A stretch of DNA of 64,000 nucleotides from NCBI GenBank assembly GCA_900759715.1, contig CAAEXF010000132.1:1-64000 (forward strand). The letters run 5' to 3'. Source of the DNA: Clostridium_AM sp900759715. GTDB taxonomy: Bacteria > Bacillota > Clostridia > Clostridiales > Clostridiaceae. Within the stretch, counting starts at the first letter, position 1. Every line of letters begins with the position of its first letter. Below the pieces are notes generated by a model that worked only from the letters and a program-made list of their open reading frames with translations, was not told the DNA's origin and made no database searches. This document shows, in pieces, positions 8,195 through 15,393 of the stretch. Position numbers and translations under genes: made by a program.

Positions 8195-8434
8195 ATGAAT
8201 GATCAAAGTAGTACAACAAGCCACGGTAGGTATGAGAAACATCAAAGATGTGAGTTATGCAATGTACCAATATTCCGAAACCCATGTAGTGATATTAGAA
8301 GTAGTAGTGTTTTTCACGGAAAAGGAAATGTGCTTTGTAATAAGTGTGCATCCATATTGAAAACTATGCCTTCGGAACAGGCAATCCAAGCGCTTAATAA
8401 CGCATTTGAAATCTATATAAAAGCAAAAGAATAA
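8195..8434 (+). CDS. Lone plus-strand gene: small zinc-ribbon protein, 79 aa
   Basis: Opposite in direction to all neighbours from 313 to 17608. ATG 8195 has GGAGGT six bases upstream; the frame's earlier ATG (8174) has none. Two cysteine pairs, CELC and CNKC, with an extra FRNPC, suggest one zinc site; the C-terminus is a helix. It carries its own terminator overlapping the last codons. Independent direction and terminator are the hallmarks of a moron expressed from the prophage. Function unknown. Confidence 0.7.
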   Translation: MNDQSSTTSHGRYEKHQRCELCNVPIFRNPCSDIRSSSVFHGKGNVLCNKCASILKTMPSEQAIQALNNAFEIYIKAKE

Positions 8435-8455
8435 TTATTGCGATTCTTTTGCTTT
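8420..8455 (+). terminator. Terminator of the plus-strand zinc-ribbon gene
   Basis: AAAGCAAAAGAAT (8420-8432) and ATTCTTTTGCTTT (8443-8455) form a perfect 13-base stem with a 10-base loop. The left arm encodes the final residues of the gene. A/T-rich flanks allow action in both directions. Confidence 0.8.
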
Positions 8456-8498
8456 TATAATCCGCAATCATAGATGAGTCATATAATTCTCACAACAA

Positions 8499-8663
8499 CT
8501 ACTTTTCTATTACCTCAACATCTGTTTTAATCACAGATACTAATACTCCCTTTTGATTTACATAGTATCTATTCTTATCTTCTCTTTTAACTTCAAAGGT
8601 CTTTCCTATACTGTTTTTATACCAGAAGTCTTTCTTAGAACAATTCATAATCATTATTTTCAC
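8499..8663 (-). CDS. Hypothetical phage protein, 54 aa
   Basis: GTG 8663 has AGGAGG eight bases upstream, which favours it over the ATGs at codons 4 and 6. The predicted protein is beta-rich (KTFEVKREDKNRYYV) and ends VEVIEK, like a small OB or SH3 barrel. It abuts the 110-aa gene without a gap. No function can be assigned. Confidence 0.6.
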   Translation of the reverse strand: MKIMIMNCSKKDFWYKNSIGKTFEVKREDKNRYYVNQKGVLVSVIKTDVEVIEK

Positions 8664-8996
8664 CTATATATCCTCCTGTCGCTTATATAATGTTTGTAGT
8701 GCACTTATTTCGGCTTGCAATGCTTGTGCCTTGTCTCTGCCTGCCTTATATTTATATTCGCCCATATCTCTATTGAATTTTAAGTCAGATATATTTGCCC
8801 TTGCTACATCTCCTATAAGAGTGACAGGAACTTTCTGCTCTCTTAGCTTAAGAAGCTCAATTCCCAAGGCTTGTCTATACTTTTGTTCAGCTTCTGCATA
8901 TTCTCTAGCTAATGTAAAAAGCTTATCTCCACTTTTTTGAAGCCTTTTAGCTGCAGTGTATATCTCTTGGGCTATGTCTACCATATCTAGTGCCAT
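8664..8996 (-). CDS. Hypothetical helical phage protein, 110 aa
   Basis: Entirely helical, with two Ala/Lys/Glu-rich helices (AAKRLQKSGDKLFTLAREYA; KAQALQAEISALQTLYKRQE) separated by a VPVTLIGDVARA turn. The pattern fits a coiled-coil oligomer. ATG 8996 is preceded by AGGTGATTAG. It lies in the early operon between the metallopeptidase-like gene and the moron. Function unknown. Confidence 0.65.
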   Translation of the reverse strand: MALDMVDIAQEIYTAAKRLQKSGDKLFTLAREYAEAEQKYRQALGIELLKLREQKVPVTLIGDVARANISDLKFNRDMGEYKYKAGRDKAQALQAEISALQTLYKRQEDI

Positions 8997-9153
8997 CTAA
9001 TCACCTACATTTACCAGAATAATAATCTTAATTCTGCACATTCTATTTTTGTAAAAGTTATATTATTGGATTCGTGTCTCCTGATAATATTTGCTGTCAA
9101 TAAACAGTTTTAAATGTTGTTATGATATTGATACAATTGATATAACCTTTATG

Positions 9154-9180
9154 CCAGGGTCTTTTCACCCCTGGTTTTTT
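9154..9180 (+). terminator. Plus-strand terminator inside the minus-strand operon
   Basis: CCAGGG (9154-9159) pairs with CCCTGG (9169-9174), followed by seven T on the plus strand. A TGTTATGAT extended -10-like box lies just upstream near 9113-9121. No plus-strand gene precedes it, so a very short RNA, or a block on antisense transcription, is possible. Confidence 0.55.
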
Positions 9181-9812
9181 TATTCTGCCTTATTAAAATC
9201 AAATTTCATTTGTCTATCTGCTCTTTTTAGCATTGCAAAATCTTCTTTATTAAAGCCATCCATTATGTTAGATATAGGACTTAATGTTGTTTCCCATCCT
9301 AACCCTAAGTTTCCTATTACCTCTTTCCATCCTTTTAAATCTGGTTCTCTTAGCTTGCTTCCATCTTCTATTTGCCTTAATACCGAATATAGGTGCCATA
9401 ATATCTGCTCAGTGCTGATCCTGGACATCCAAAATTCTTTACTTTCTACAATGAACATATATCCTGTTAATTCTGTAAGCTGCTTTGGAGCTTTCTTAAT
9501 CCACATTACATCATCATCACGCCTTACTTCGTCACCTACATAATCTATATCTTCAATGAATAAAATCCTATCTAGCTTTATAAGTGAAAAGTCTGAAATA
9601 TCTCCTTTGTACTTGTTTATTATTTTTTCTGCTAACGGCCTATAATACTGGTTCTTAATCCAATGTTTATATGAATACTTGCCATTGTTTAAAGCTCTTA
9701 TCATTTGAATTTTTCCATCTCCAGTAGCTTCTGCATACTGTAAGTTGTATCCTACACACTCTATGTCTTTAACTTCACCTGTACGTTCCTCAATGATTCT
9801 TATTTTTGGCAT
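9180..9812 (-). CDS. Putative phage metallopeptidase-family protein, active site degenerate
   Basis: 210 aa. The order of segments matches the phage metallopeptidase family: ILFIEDIDYVGD, then a beta strand, LTGYMFIVES, a helix where HExxH belongs, then DLKGWKEVIGNLGLGW. In place of HELLHI the sequence reads LWHLYSVLRQI, so the catalytic Glu and second His are absent. An N-terminal 75 residues precede the domain. Start ATG 9812 has AAGGAG at good spacing; it overlaps the upstream nuclease gene by 13 bases. Probably non-catalytic or repurposed. Confidence 0.6.
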   Translation of the reverse strand: MPKIRIIEERTGEVKDIECVGYNLQYAEATGDGKIQMIRALNNGKYSYKHWIKNQYYRPLAEKIINKYKGDISDFSLIKLDRILFIEDIDYVGDEVRRDDDVMWIKKAPKQLTELTGYMFIVESKEFWMSRISTEQILWHLYSVLRQIEDGSKLREPDLKGWKEVIGNLGLGWETTLSPISNIMDGFNKEDFAMLKRADRQMKFDFNKAE

Positions 9813-10228
9813 TTCTTATTCTCCTTTCTCTTTTTCTGTAGCTCTTCGTATCCGATCCATCCATGCTCGTCCCCAAATTTTAGATTTCTAGCTATCCAAG
9901 TGAGCTTTAGTTCTGGATATCTATATTCAAACAGTTTTTTTCTCAACTCTCCCTGTTGTGTACTGAAGCCTTTAACATCTATAAGTTCCTGTGTACCATC
10001 TAGATGATATATTAGAAAATCTGGTGTATATGTTACTGCTCTATAGGTCTTCCCGTTCTTTTTAAAACCTGGTATTAAAACATACTTAGGCTGCAACTCG
10101 AAGTTCTCAATTAGTCCTTTAGCTCTTTTCATTTTTAGATATTCATAGTATTTTGCCTCATCCTTACTATCAAAGGTAATTCCATCTACTACTATCTTTT
10201 CTGACTTGTATTTACTCCTACCTGGCAT
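9800..10228 (-). CDS. DUF1064-family phage nuclease-like protein
   Basis: 142 aa. The segments FDSKDEAKYYEYLKMK, FELQPKYVL, YTPDFLIYH and ELIDVKGF match the DUF1064 family, a PD-(D/E)xK-like fold found in phage replication/recombination regions. PDF and IDVKG supply the acidic and Lys residues expected of the active site. ATG 10228 has GGGAGGT seven bases upstream and is chosen over 10255. It overlaps the HNH gene and the following gene. Confidence 0.75.
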   Translation of the reverse strand: MPGRSKYKSEKIVVDGITFDSKDEAKYYEYLKMKRAKGLIENFELQPKYVLIPGFKKNGKTYRAVTYTPDFLIYHLDGTQELIDVKGFSTQQGELRKKLFEYRYPELKLTWIARNLKFGDEHGWIGYEELQKKRKENKKCQK

Positions 10229-10592
10229 AAATTCTACCTCCCATAAGTCTTGCAACTAAATCTACTCTCTCGTAGCCTCCTTTATAGAGTTTTAATTTCC
10301 TAACTATCTTTCTTGCTTCACTTGCTGTAGTTTCAAGTTTTTCCTTAATCTCTTTTTCTGTGTAATAAGACTTGCTAAAGAGTTTAAATAGCTTTGTTTG
10401 TAGCTCATACTTGTATTTAAAATCAGTTTCTTTGTTCATATGGGGACCATTGTTGCCTCTGTGATCCTCAGGACATAAATACTTAAAATTTATTTTTATA
10501 TTAGCCATGTAAGATGCTTGGCTCCTAAATACTATATGATGTAACTCTGTTATATTCTTGTTGCACTTCTCACAACATTTATACTCTTCCAA
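10218..10592 (-). CDS. HNH-like zinc-finger nuclease, phage
   Basis: 124 aa. N-terminal CCEKCNKNITELHHIVFRSQ has a Cys pair followed by the HH of a beta-beta-alpha metal finger, and LCPEDHRGNNGPH supplies the second Cys and the His residues. The C-terminal half is a basic helical region resembling a winged helix. The start is TTG 10592, with AGGAGGT six bases upstream. It sits beside DUF1064 in the DNA-metabolism block, with a role in nicking or recombination inferred. Confidence 0.65.
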   Translation of the reverse strand: MEEYKCCEKCNKNITELHHIVFRSQASYMANIKINFKYLCPEDHRGNNGPHMNKETDFKYKYELQTKLFKLFSKSYYTEKEIKEKLETTASEARKIVRKLKLYKGGYERVDLVARLMGGRIYAR

Positions 10593-10596
10593 CTTC

Positions 10597-10761
10597 CTAC
10601 CTCCTAGTAATCTGTCCTATTTTTCTTCTAGATGTCTTTTCTACAGCACTTATACTCAGTGAAGTTAAATCACATTGTAGTGCTCTTCTTTTATATTCCC
10701 TTAGCTGCTTACGTCTTTTTAAAATTTCATAAGTCTTTTGAGCTTTTTCTTTATTAGTCAT
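10597..10761 (-). CDS. Small basic phage protein, 54 aa
   Basis: ATG 10761 after ATGGAGGTTTCT, stop at 10597. Rich in Lys/Arg with a helix (ILKRRKQLREYKRRALQC). Its stop overlaps the ribosome site of the HNH-like gene, implying coupled translation. No family recognised. Confidence 0.6.
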   Translation of the reverse strand: MTNKEKAQKTYEILKRRKQLREYKRRALQCDLTSLSISAVEKTSRRKIGQITRR

Positions 10762-10836
10762 AGAAACCTCCATTGTATTATTGATTTATTTCACTAATAC
10801 ACTTATGTTATAAAAGTACCCAAATTAAACTTTAAT

Positions 10837-11160
10837 CTAACTTTTATTAACCTGTATCTTTATAACTGCTTTTGGTTCCCATCCTCTATGAATTAATTTC
10901 TTATTGTTCCTGTGCACTGCCTCTTGAATATCTAAGTCCTCCATATGCAGCTTATTCAATGCACCTACACAAATCTGCATTGCATCTAAAACTTCTTCTG
11001 CAACATGTTCTTTGCTGCCTTTTGAATTCCTGTATTGATGTATTGCATTTATCACTTCTACTGTTTCTTCTAAGAGCTTGTCCGCAAATTCTATTAAATC
11101 TACCTTGTTATTATCTATATTCAGTTCTTTATTTTTACCTAGGACCATTAATTCTAGCAT
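10837..11160 (-). CDS. MazG-like nucleotide pyrophosphohydrolase, phage
   Basis: 107 aa all-helical protein. LLEETVEVINAI and HVAEEVLDAMQICVGAL provide the ExxE and ExxD metal-binding residues of the MazG/dUTPase-like NTP-pyrophosphatase fold. Such enzymes hydrolyse NTPs, dNTPs or alarmone-related nucleotides in the cytoplasm. ATG 11160 follows AAGGAGTGATATAC; the 11187 start lies upstream of that site. It overlaps the 48-aa gene by 26 bases. Confidence 0.8.
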   Translation of the reverse strand: MLELMVLGKNKELNIDNNKVDLIEFADKLLEETVEVINAIHQYRNSKGSKEHVAEEVLDAMQICVGALNKLHMEDLDIQEAVHRNNKKLIHRGWEPKAVIKIQVNKS

Positions 11161-11281
11161 GTATATCACTCCTTTTATTCTTTTCAAACTCTACATTAGC
11201 CCACTCTGCTAGTTTTACAGATTGTCTTACTTTGCCCTTTTGTGCAAACTTAATCTCTGCATCTATATAGTGTATAACCAT
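11135..11281 (-). CDS. Hypothetical small phage protein, 48 aa
   Basis: ATG 11281 has AAGGAG eight bases upstream. The stop at 11135 falls inside the MazG-like gene in another frame. Sequence is amphipathic and basic (KGKVRQSVKLAEWANVEFEK). Not recognised. Confidence 0.5.
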   Translation of the reverse strand: MVIHYIDAEIKFAQKGKVRQSVKLAEWANVEFEKNKRSDIHARINGPR

Positions 11282-11284
11282 CGG

Positions 11285-11527
11285 TTACGCTCCTTTTCTT
11301 CTATACTTTATTCTCTTATAGACTGCATGATCGGATATACCATATATGTCTCCAATTTCTTTATAAGTCATTCCTCGTTGTTTTAATCTAGCCATCTCTA
11401 ATTCGTCATCTTTTGTTAAGTTTCTATTTATTCTATTCACTTTACCTGTCCAAAAGGTTTCAAATGCCTGCTCTGGAGTTATGTTATAATATATAGCTAT
11501 AAATAATGCACACCAACTTTCATTCAA
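11285..11527 (-). CDS. Small helix-turn-helix protein, phage
   Basis: 80 aa. The C-terminal half is a clear HTH: MARLKQRGMTYKEIGDIYGI then SDHAVYKRIKYRR. The N-terminus has a hydrophobic helix. The start is TTG 11527, with GGAGG seven bases upstream. It lies two bases after the loader gene. Likely a DNA-binding early regulator; the target is unknown. Confidence 0.7.
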   Translation of the reverse strand: MNESWCALFIAIYYNITPEQAFETFWTGKVNRINRNLTKDDELEMARLKQRGMTYKEIGDIYGISDHAVYKRIKYRRKGA

Positions 11528-11529
11528 TT

Positions 11530-12360
11530 CTATTCCTCCCTCAATAATTCGCTTAAAATCTTAGTCTTTTCCTTAGCTTTTTCAACTCTTGTACTCTTAC
11601 CATCATTCCTAACTGGTGTACACATTTCTATAAGCCTGTCATAAGTTCTAGCATGGTATTTCTCCTTTAAGTCTTCTAGAGTAACATTAGTTGTTATGAT
11701 AAGTGGGAGCTTGTTTCTATATCTACTATCCAAAATGTTATAAATTCTCGTTTGTGACCACTCTGTATCCTGCTCTGTACCCAAGTCATCTATGATTAAT
11801 AAGTCTGCATTTTGAAGGGCTCTTATTACTGTTTCCTCACCTTCTTTTCCCCATTTCCCATAAGTTTCTTTAATTCGGTCTAAAAGAGCATTTATGCTTA
11901 CACATATAACAGGTATCATTTTGTCTATTAACTCATTAGCTATACATGATGCTGTGTGTGTTTTTCCATTGCCTGGATTACCGTATATCAACAGACCTAC
12001 TGATTCTTTTTTTAGTTCTTTGAACTTGTCACTATACTTTTTGCCTATGTTATACATTTTTTTATTACCTTTACTGAAATCCCAAGTTTCAAATCTACTA
12101 TTTTTAAAATTTTCATCCATCAAACTATTTTTAATAATTTGTTGTAACCTTATCTGCTTTTCCTTATTCTGCTCCTTTATTTCTTTATCTTCTATTTCTG
12201 CTTTTTTACATCTACACATTACTGGTCCTTTAATGTATCTATGAAAACCTGGGAGATAGGTTACTTTTTCTATTGGTTCTCCACACTTAGAGCAAGTTTT
12301 ACAATCCGATTCCTTGATCTCTGAGGTTACTTCCTTCATCACTTCGTTTAGTTGATTCAT
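11530..12360 (-). CDS. dnaC: DnaC/DnaI-type helicase loader
   Basis: 276 aa. The N-terminus has a zinc-finger (CKTCSKCGEPIE then MCRCKK, residues 20-51) as in DnaI. The AAA+ ATPase follows: GNPGNGKTH Walker A near 127-135, LLIIDDLGTE Walker B near 188-197, and an Arg-finger region near the C-terminus. It loads the host replicative helicase on phage DNA. It overlaps the replisome organiser by 62 bases, so the two are translated together. ATG 12360 follows AGGAGGTTAAGAAGG. Confidence 0.9.
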   Translation of the reverse strand: MNQLNEVMKEVTSEIKESDCKTCSKCGEPIEKVTYLPGFHRYIKGPVMCRCKKAEIEDKEIKEQNKEKQIRLQQIIKNSLMDENFKNSRFETWDFSKGNKKMYNIGKKYSDKFKELKKESVGLLIYGNPGNGKTHTASCIANELIDKMIPVICVSINALLDRIKETYGKWGKEGEETVIRALQNADLLIIDDLGTEQDTEWSQTRIYNILDSRYRNKLPLIITTNVTLEDLKEKYHARTYDRLIEMCTPVRNDGKSTRVEKAKEKTKILSELLREE

Positions 12361-13150
12361 CCTTCTTAACCTCCTTTTTTTTCTTGGCAGTTACATTAGT
12401 CCAAAGGCTTAATATAACTGGTTTGCAATAGTTAAATGAACTTATCTTTTCTCCTGGAAACTTTGGTTTATATTTTTCAAATGCTTCATCTATGCCTTTT
12501 TTAATTACTTCTATCGGCACACTCTCTAATAATTCTTTTACTGTACTAAATTCTGCTGGCTTAAAATTAATTTGTAATATTCCTGCTTTAGTACAGTAAT
12601 AGTTAACTATCTCGTCTATATAAAGAAGATAATTATCTTCTTCTATTTCTTTATCTTCTTCTTTATCTAGATGCGTTAATTTCGTGTTACACTCCGTTTC
12701 ATGTAACGTTACAGCAACGTTACAACTTTCCAAATTGTTATTTTCCTCTGCTGCTTTAAGAAGTTCTTTTTTCTTAGCCCTATGCCTCTTAACCCTTTCA
12801 TTTGTGAGCATTTTGGCTCTTTCCATACCTTCTACGTTTTGATGTTCAGCCCATCCCATTATTGCAATAGTCTCTTCCTTAATTGTTATCATGCCGAATT
12901 TGCTAAATATCTCTAAAGCCATTTTTACTGTATTTAGTTCTATATCACATTCCGTTGATAGCATCTCAGGCGTATATGGAATATTCTCAGTAAATAGAAT
13001 GTAGCCTTGACAGTTACTTCTACCAGCTAGAGTTAAAAGCATTACCCAGAATAAAACCATGTCATTGCCACCTGGTAACTTTCTAATCTGCTTTATTTTT
13101 CTATTATCAAACATATCTAAATTTAACTTAATCCATTTAAGTTCTGCCAT
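12299..13150 (-). CDS. Phage replisome organiser / replication initiator
   Basis: 283 aa. Residues 1-115 match the N-terminal winged-helix domain of phage replisome organisers (WIKLNLDMFDNRKIKQIRKL near the start; LTLAGRSNCQGYI; EHQNVEGMERAK). A linker containing NERVKRHRAKKK and an acidic low-complexity tract follows, then a DnaD-like helical domain (residues 190-255). It binds the phage origin and recruits the loader. A cluster of CGTTACA repeats lies within its own coding sequence. Confidence 0.88.
   Translation of the reverse strand: MAELKWIKLNLDMFDNRKIKQIRKLPGGNDMVLFWVMLLTLAGRSNCQGYILFTENIPYTPEMLSTECDIELNTVKMALEIFSKFGMITIKEETIAIMGWAEHQNVEGMERAKMLTNERVKRHRAKKKELLKAAEENNNLESCNVAVTLHETECNTKLTHLDKEEDKEIEEDNYLLYIDEIVNYYCTKAGILQINFKPAEFSTVKELLESVPIEVIKKGIDEAFEKYKPKFPGEKISSFNYCKPVILSLWTNVTAKKKKEVKKDESTKRSDEGSNLRDQGIGL
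12684..12724. repeat. Iteron-like CGTTACA cluster, candidate phage origin
   Basis: TGTTACA at 12685-12691, the perfect palindrome TGTAACGTTACA at 12702-12713, and CAACGTTACA at 12715-12724 lie within 41 bases, inside the replisome-organiser gene. A very AT-rich, repetitive tract flanks them at 12600-12660. Several Gram-positive phages carry their origin as iterons in the initiator gene. Confidence 0.5.
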
Positions 13151-13174
13151 ATATATTGCTTCATCTCCCTTTGT

Positions 13175-13264
13175 CTAAAAGTTCTTTCCACAAGCTACTA
13201 AAATCTTAGTAGCTCTTGTATTCTTCTTTGGTGTGCTTGCTACTTTAATAACTAATTTTTTCAT
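13175..13264 (-). CDS. Very small basic peptide, 29 aa
   Basis: ATG 13264 with GAGGAG seven bases upstream; stop at 13175. The peptide is basic with a hydrophobic end. It is preceded by a leader containing three stem-loops and followed by the replisome organiser 24 bases on. It could be a leader peptide rather than a functional protein. Confidence 0.4.
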   Translation of the reverse strand: MKKLVIKVASTPKKNTRATKILVACGKNF

Positions 13265-13350
13265 AACAGCACTCCTCTATGTGAATAAAATTGTTAATTT
13301 CTACTTATACTAAACTGGTAATGATTTGCCTACTCTACTTATAAGTATTG

Positions 13351-13448
13351 ATAATACCCTCCAATCTGTGGTATTATCGGGATATAGGTGTTCCCGCACC
13401 TATATCCAAACAAATTTATCGAAGCGTGCACCTATTTATATGGGTGCA
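13351..13448. other. Three consecutive stem-loops, possible structured RNA
   Basis: ATAATACC/GGTATTAT (13351-13358, 13370-13377), GGATATAGGTG/CACCTATATCC (13380-13390, 13397-13407, perfect 11-base stem with 6-base loop) and TGCACC/GGTGCA (13427-13432, 13443-13448) follow one another. On the plus strand the last is followed by five T, like a terminator; on the minus strand the set forms a leader before the 29-aa gene and the replication genes. No TATA-strength plus promoter is certain, although TATACT occurs near 13306. Confidence 0.5.
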
Positions 13449-13451
13449 TTT

Positions 13452-13616
13452 TTAATATGGAAAACTTCTATGGAGTTGCCTTTCCTCTTCACAATCTTTC
13501 TCCCACTCTTCTATAAATCTTTCGTATTCTTCCCTCGACATTATATAACCTGGGAACTCTAACATCATTTCTATTTCATCTTTAGTAAGTTCTTCATTAA
13601 GCTTTTGGTGCTGCAT
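13452..13616 (-). CDS. Small acidic phage protein, 54 aa
   Basis: Glu-rich helical protein (LTKDEIEMMLEFPGYIMSRE, EEYERFIEEWEKDCEEERQ). The frame opens at 13637, but AGGA seven bases before ATG 13616 makes that the likely start; ATG 13622 is possible. It overlaps the end of the annealing-protein gene. Not recognised; the charge resembles DNA-mimic proteins but that is speculation. Confidence 0.5.
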   Translation of the reverse strand: MQHQKLNEELTKDEIEMMLEFPGYIMSREEYERFIEEWEKDCEEERQLHRSFPY

Positions 13617-14358
13617 TTTCATATCCTGCACATACATGGTCGTACTGCTCTTTAGTTAGCATAGAAACCTCTATTACATTGTATTTCTTTTGTACTGCAC
13701 CCTTAACTTCTGCTACTGTGTACCCTTTATTCTTGGCTATTGCAAACAATCTCTTTACTTGTGCTCCTGATAAATTTTTACTTGGTGATGGTTTTGGACT
13801 ATCATCTGTCTCCGTAACCGTTGGCTCTATTACTTTATCTCCAAACTTATATCTCACAGTATTTTTACTATCAACTATTACAAGGGAGTTTATTTCGCTT
13901 GATTCGTTATATCCAATTTCTTTAACTCTAAATCTTACATTTGAATTTACATAAAGCTTATTGTTTCTTTCGCTATATTCATTATTATTTAAATTTATCC
14001 ATATAAAAGGGGCTGTATATAACTCTCTGCCTATTCCTAAGTTAAAACATGCTCTTTTAAAACTATCAGAGGCTTGTCCCTTTTCTTTCTCTGTATTGCT
14101 TTCTGTACCTACATCTTGTTTAGATATCCACATTTCCTTTTCGGCATCATACACTTTTACAGTACAAAATAAATTTCCATTTATAAGCTGATGCTCTCTT
14201 TCCCATCCTAAAGGTCCAAATACTTCATCAAGTATTTTCATATCGCACCTAGCATCCTTATAAAGCAGTAATATACACCCTGAAGCATCACCACTTTTCT
14301 TAACACTTTGAACTCTACATTCAATTTCAGAAGCTTTCAAAAGTCTTATGCTATCCAT
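13597..14358 (-). CDS. Rad52/Sak-type single-strand annealing protein
   Basis: 253 aa. The N-terminal 120 residues have the Rad52/22 family signature: MKILDEVFGPLGWEREHQ, then FCTVKVYD and the conserved GQASDSFKRACFNLGIGREL. A short Pro/Ser linker and a C-terminal helical module (LSGAQVKRLFAIAKNKGYT) follow. The protein anneals complementary ssDNA during phage recombination. Its partner Gp157 is 19 bases upstream and the replication genes follow, the usual order. ATG 14358 has AAGGAG in front. Confidence 0.88.
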   Translation of the reverse strand: MDSIRLLKASEIECRVQSVKKSGDASGCILLLYKDARCDMKILDEVFGPLGWEREHQLINGNLFCTVKVYDAEKEMWISKQDVGTESNTEKEKGQASDSFKRACFNLGIGRELYTAPFIWINLNNNEYSERNNKLYVNSNVRFRVKEIGYNESSEINSLVIVDSKNTVRYKFGDKVIEPTVTETDDSPKPSPSKNLSGAQVKRLFAIAKNKGYTVAEVKGAVQKKYNVIEVSMLTKEQYDHVCAGYENAAPKA

Positions 14359-14377
14359 TTATACATTCTCCTTTCTC

Positions 14378-14866
14378 TTATCTAATTCTTAATCCTATAG
14401 TTTGTTTTATTGCTGCACCTGCAATTTCTTTTCCCTCTTTTAGGTCCTTAAGAATTTGCTTTTTATCCAAAACTGGATCTTGTGATATAAAATATTCTTT
14501 TGGTATAACTTTTTCGTCCTTTATATCCACACTAGGAGGATTCTTTTGATATGATATAGTGAATACCTTGCCTTTAATCTTTTCTTTGCCTGTGGCCTTC
14601 ATAGCTGCATCTAAATACTCTTTCAAACCAGCAACTCTATTTTCTAAAGTCTTTCTCCTATCAGCCATTCTCTTTTCTTCTTCCTTATACCCTGATATAT
14701 CAACCTCTAAGGACTTAATAACTTTTACTATGTTTTCAGCTTTTGTTTCTATTTCCTCACCAACTTCATTGAGTGCTGAGTCTATCATTTCTTTTGGTAT
14801 GTCTGGATTGTCTAACAGTTCTAAAAGATTATTGTAATTTTGTGTTAACTCATATAATTTTGCCAT
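14378..14866 (-). CDS. Siphovirus Gp157 family protein
   Basis: 162 aa. N-terminal coiled coil (residues 1-90) with NIVKVIKSLEVDISGYKEEE and the family's KGKVFTISYQKNPPSVDI, followed by VIPKEYF and a C-terminal AAIKQTIGLRIR. The family occurs beside recombinases in phages of Gram-positive bacteria and was linked to phage-resistance phenotypes. It shares its first base with the last of the preceding gene (14866). Confidence 0.85.
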   Translation of the reverse strand: MAKLYELTQNYNNLLELLDNPDIPKEMIDSALNEVGEEIETKAENIVKVIKSLEVDISGYKEEEKRMADRRKTLENRVAGLKEYLDAAMKATGKEKIKGKVFTISYQKNPPSVDIKDEKVIPKEYFISQDPVLDKKQILKDLKEGKEIAGAAIKQTIGLRIR

Positions 14867-15117
14867 TATTCTTCAACCTCACTTTCTTTAACTTCCTCTT
14901 TCTCAACTTCATAGCCCTCTGTAGTAACACTCAAATCATCTTCTCTAAAGAATTCTATTTGTAAGCTTAATTTCACTGGATAATCTTTATAGTCTTCTAA
15001 TCCTTCTGGTAAATTTTTTTCAATTAGATCACCTATAGATGTGTCATTTATGTGTACACCACCATATGTTTTTTTGCTTAATAAGCAGTTATTTGATTTA
15101 ATAGTTAATGATTTCAT
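14866..15117 (-). CDS. Hypothetical early phage protein, 83 aa
   Basis: ATG 15117 has GGAGGG six bases upstream; the TTG at 15132 overlaps that ribosome site. The protein is beta-rich in the middle (YPVKLSLQIEFFRED) and ends in a Glu/Val-rich acidic tail. Directly coupled to Gp157. No family recognised. Confidence 0.6.
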   Translation of the reverse strand: MKSLTIKSNNCLLSKKTYGGVHINDTSIGDLIEKNLPEGLEDYKDYPVKLSLQIEFFREDDLSVTTEGYEVEKEEVKESEVEE

Positions 15118-15221
15118 TATTTTTCCCTCCAATAATTTTTTTAATTGTTCTTTTTTGTGGTTCTCAGCGTAGAATATAATGTAATCTCTATGCTTTTTTA
15201 GCGTAAAAAAGTTTTTTATAA

Positions 15222-15236
15222 AAGGCTTTGAGCCTT
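15222..15236 (-). terminator. Short hairpin terminator
   Basis: AAGGCT (15222-15227) and AGCCTT (15231-15236) with a 3-base loop; the minus strand continues CTTTTATAAAAAACTTTTTT. It lies just past the stop of the 43-aa gene and may attenuate the early transcript. Confidence 0.6.
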
Positions 15237-15237
15237 A

Positions 15238-15369
15238 TCATCTTTCTGCTGCTAACACTACATCTTCACGTATCTTGTAAAATCTACTGCCATATGCGTA
15301 ATAGCTCCACCCATGCCGAGTAAACAAATATATTGCTTTTCTATTTGCAAGCAGCTCTTTTACTGTCAT
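15238..15369 (-). CDS. Hypothetical small phage protein, 43 aa
   Basis: ATG 15369 after GAAGGTGCAAAAA; stop TGA at 15238. Aromatic and basic: AIYLFTRHGWSYYAYGSRFY. It might be a small barrel or peptide that contacts a host protein. No family recognised. Confidence 0.5.
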   Translation of the reverse strand: MTVKELLANRKAIYLFTRHGWSYYAYGSRFYKIREDVVLAAER

Positions 15370-15393
15370 TTTTTGCACCTTCTTTCTTCCCTC

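Noticed and set aside
9091..9543. A 150-codon plus-strand frame opposite the metallopeptidase-like gene
   Set aside because: It has no ribosome site, crosses a terminator, and its composition is that of a reverse-frame shadow of the minus-strand gene.
13452..13616. The small acidic protein as an anti-CRISPR or DNA mimic
   Set aside because: Only charge composition supports this.
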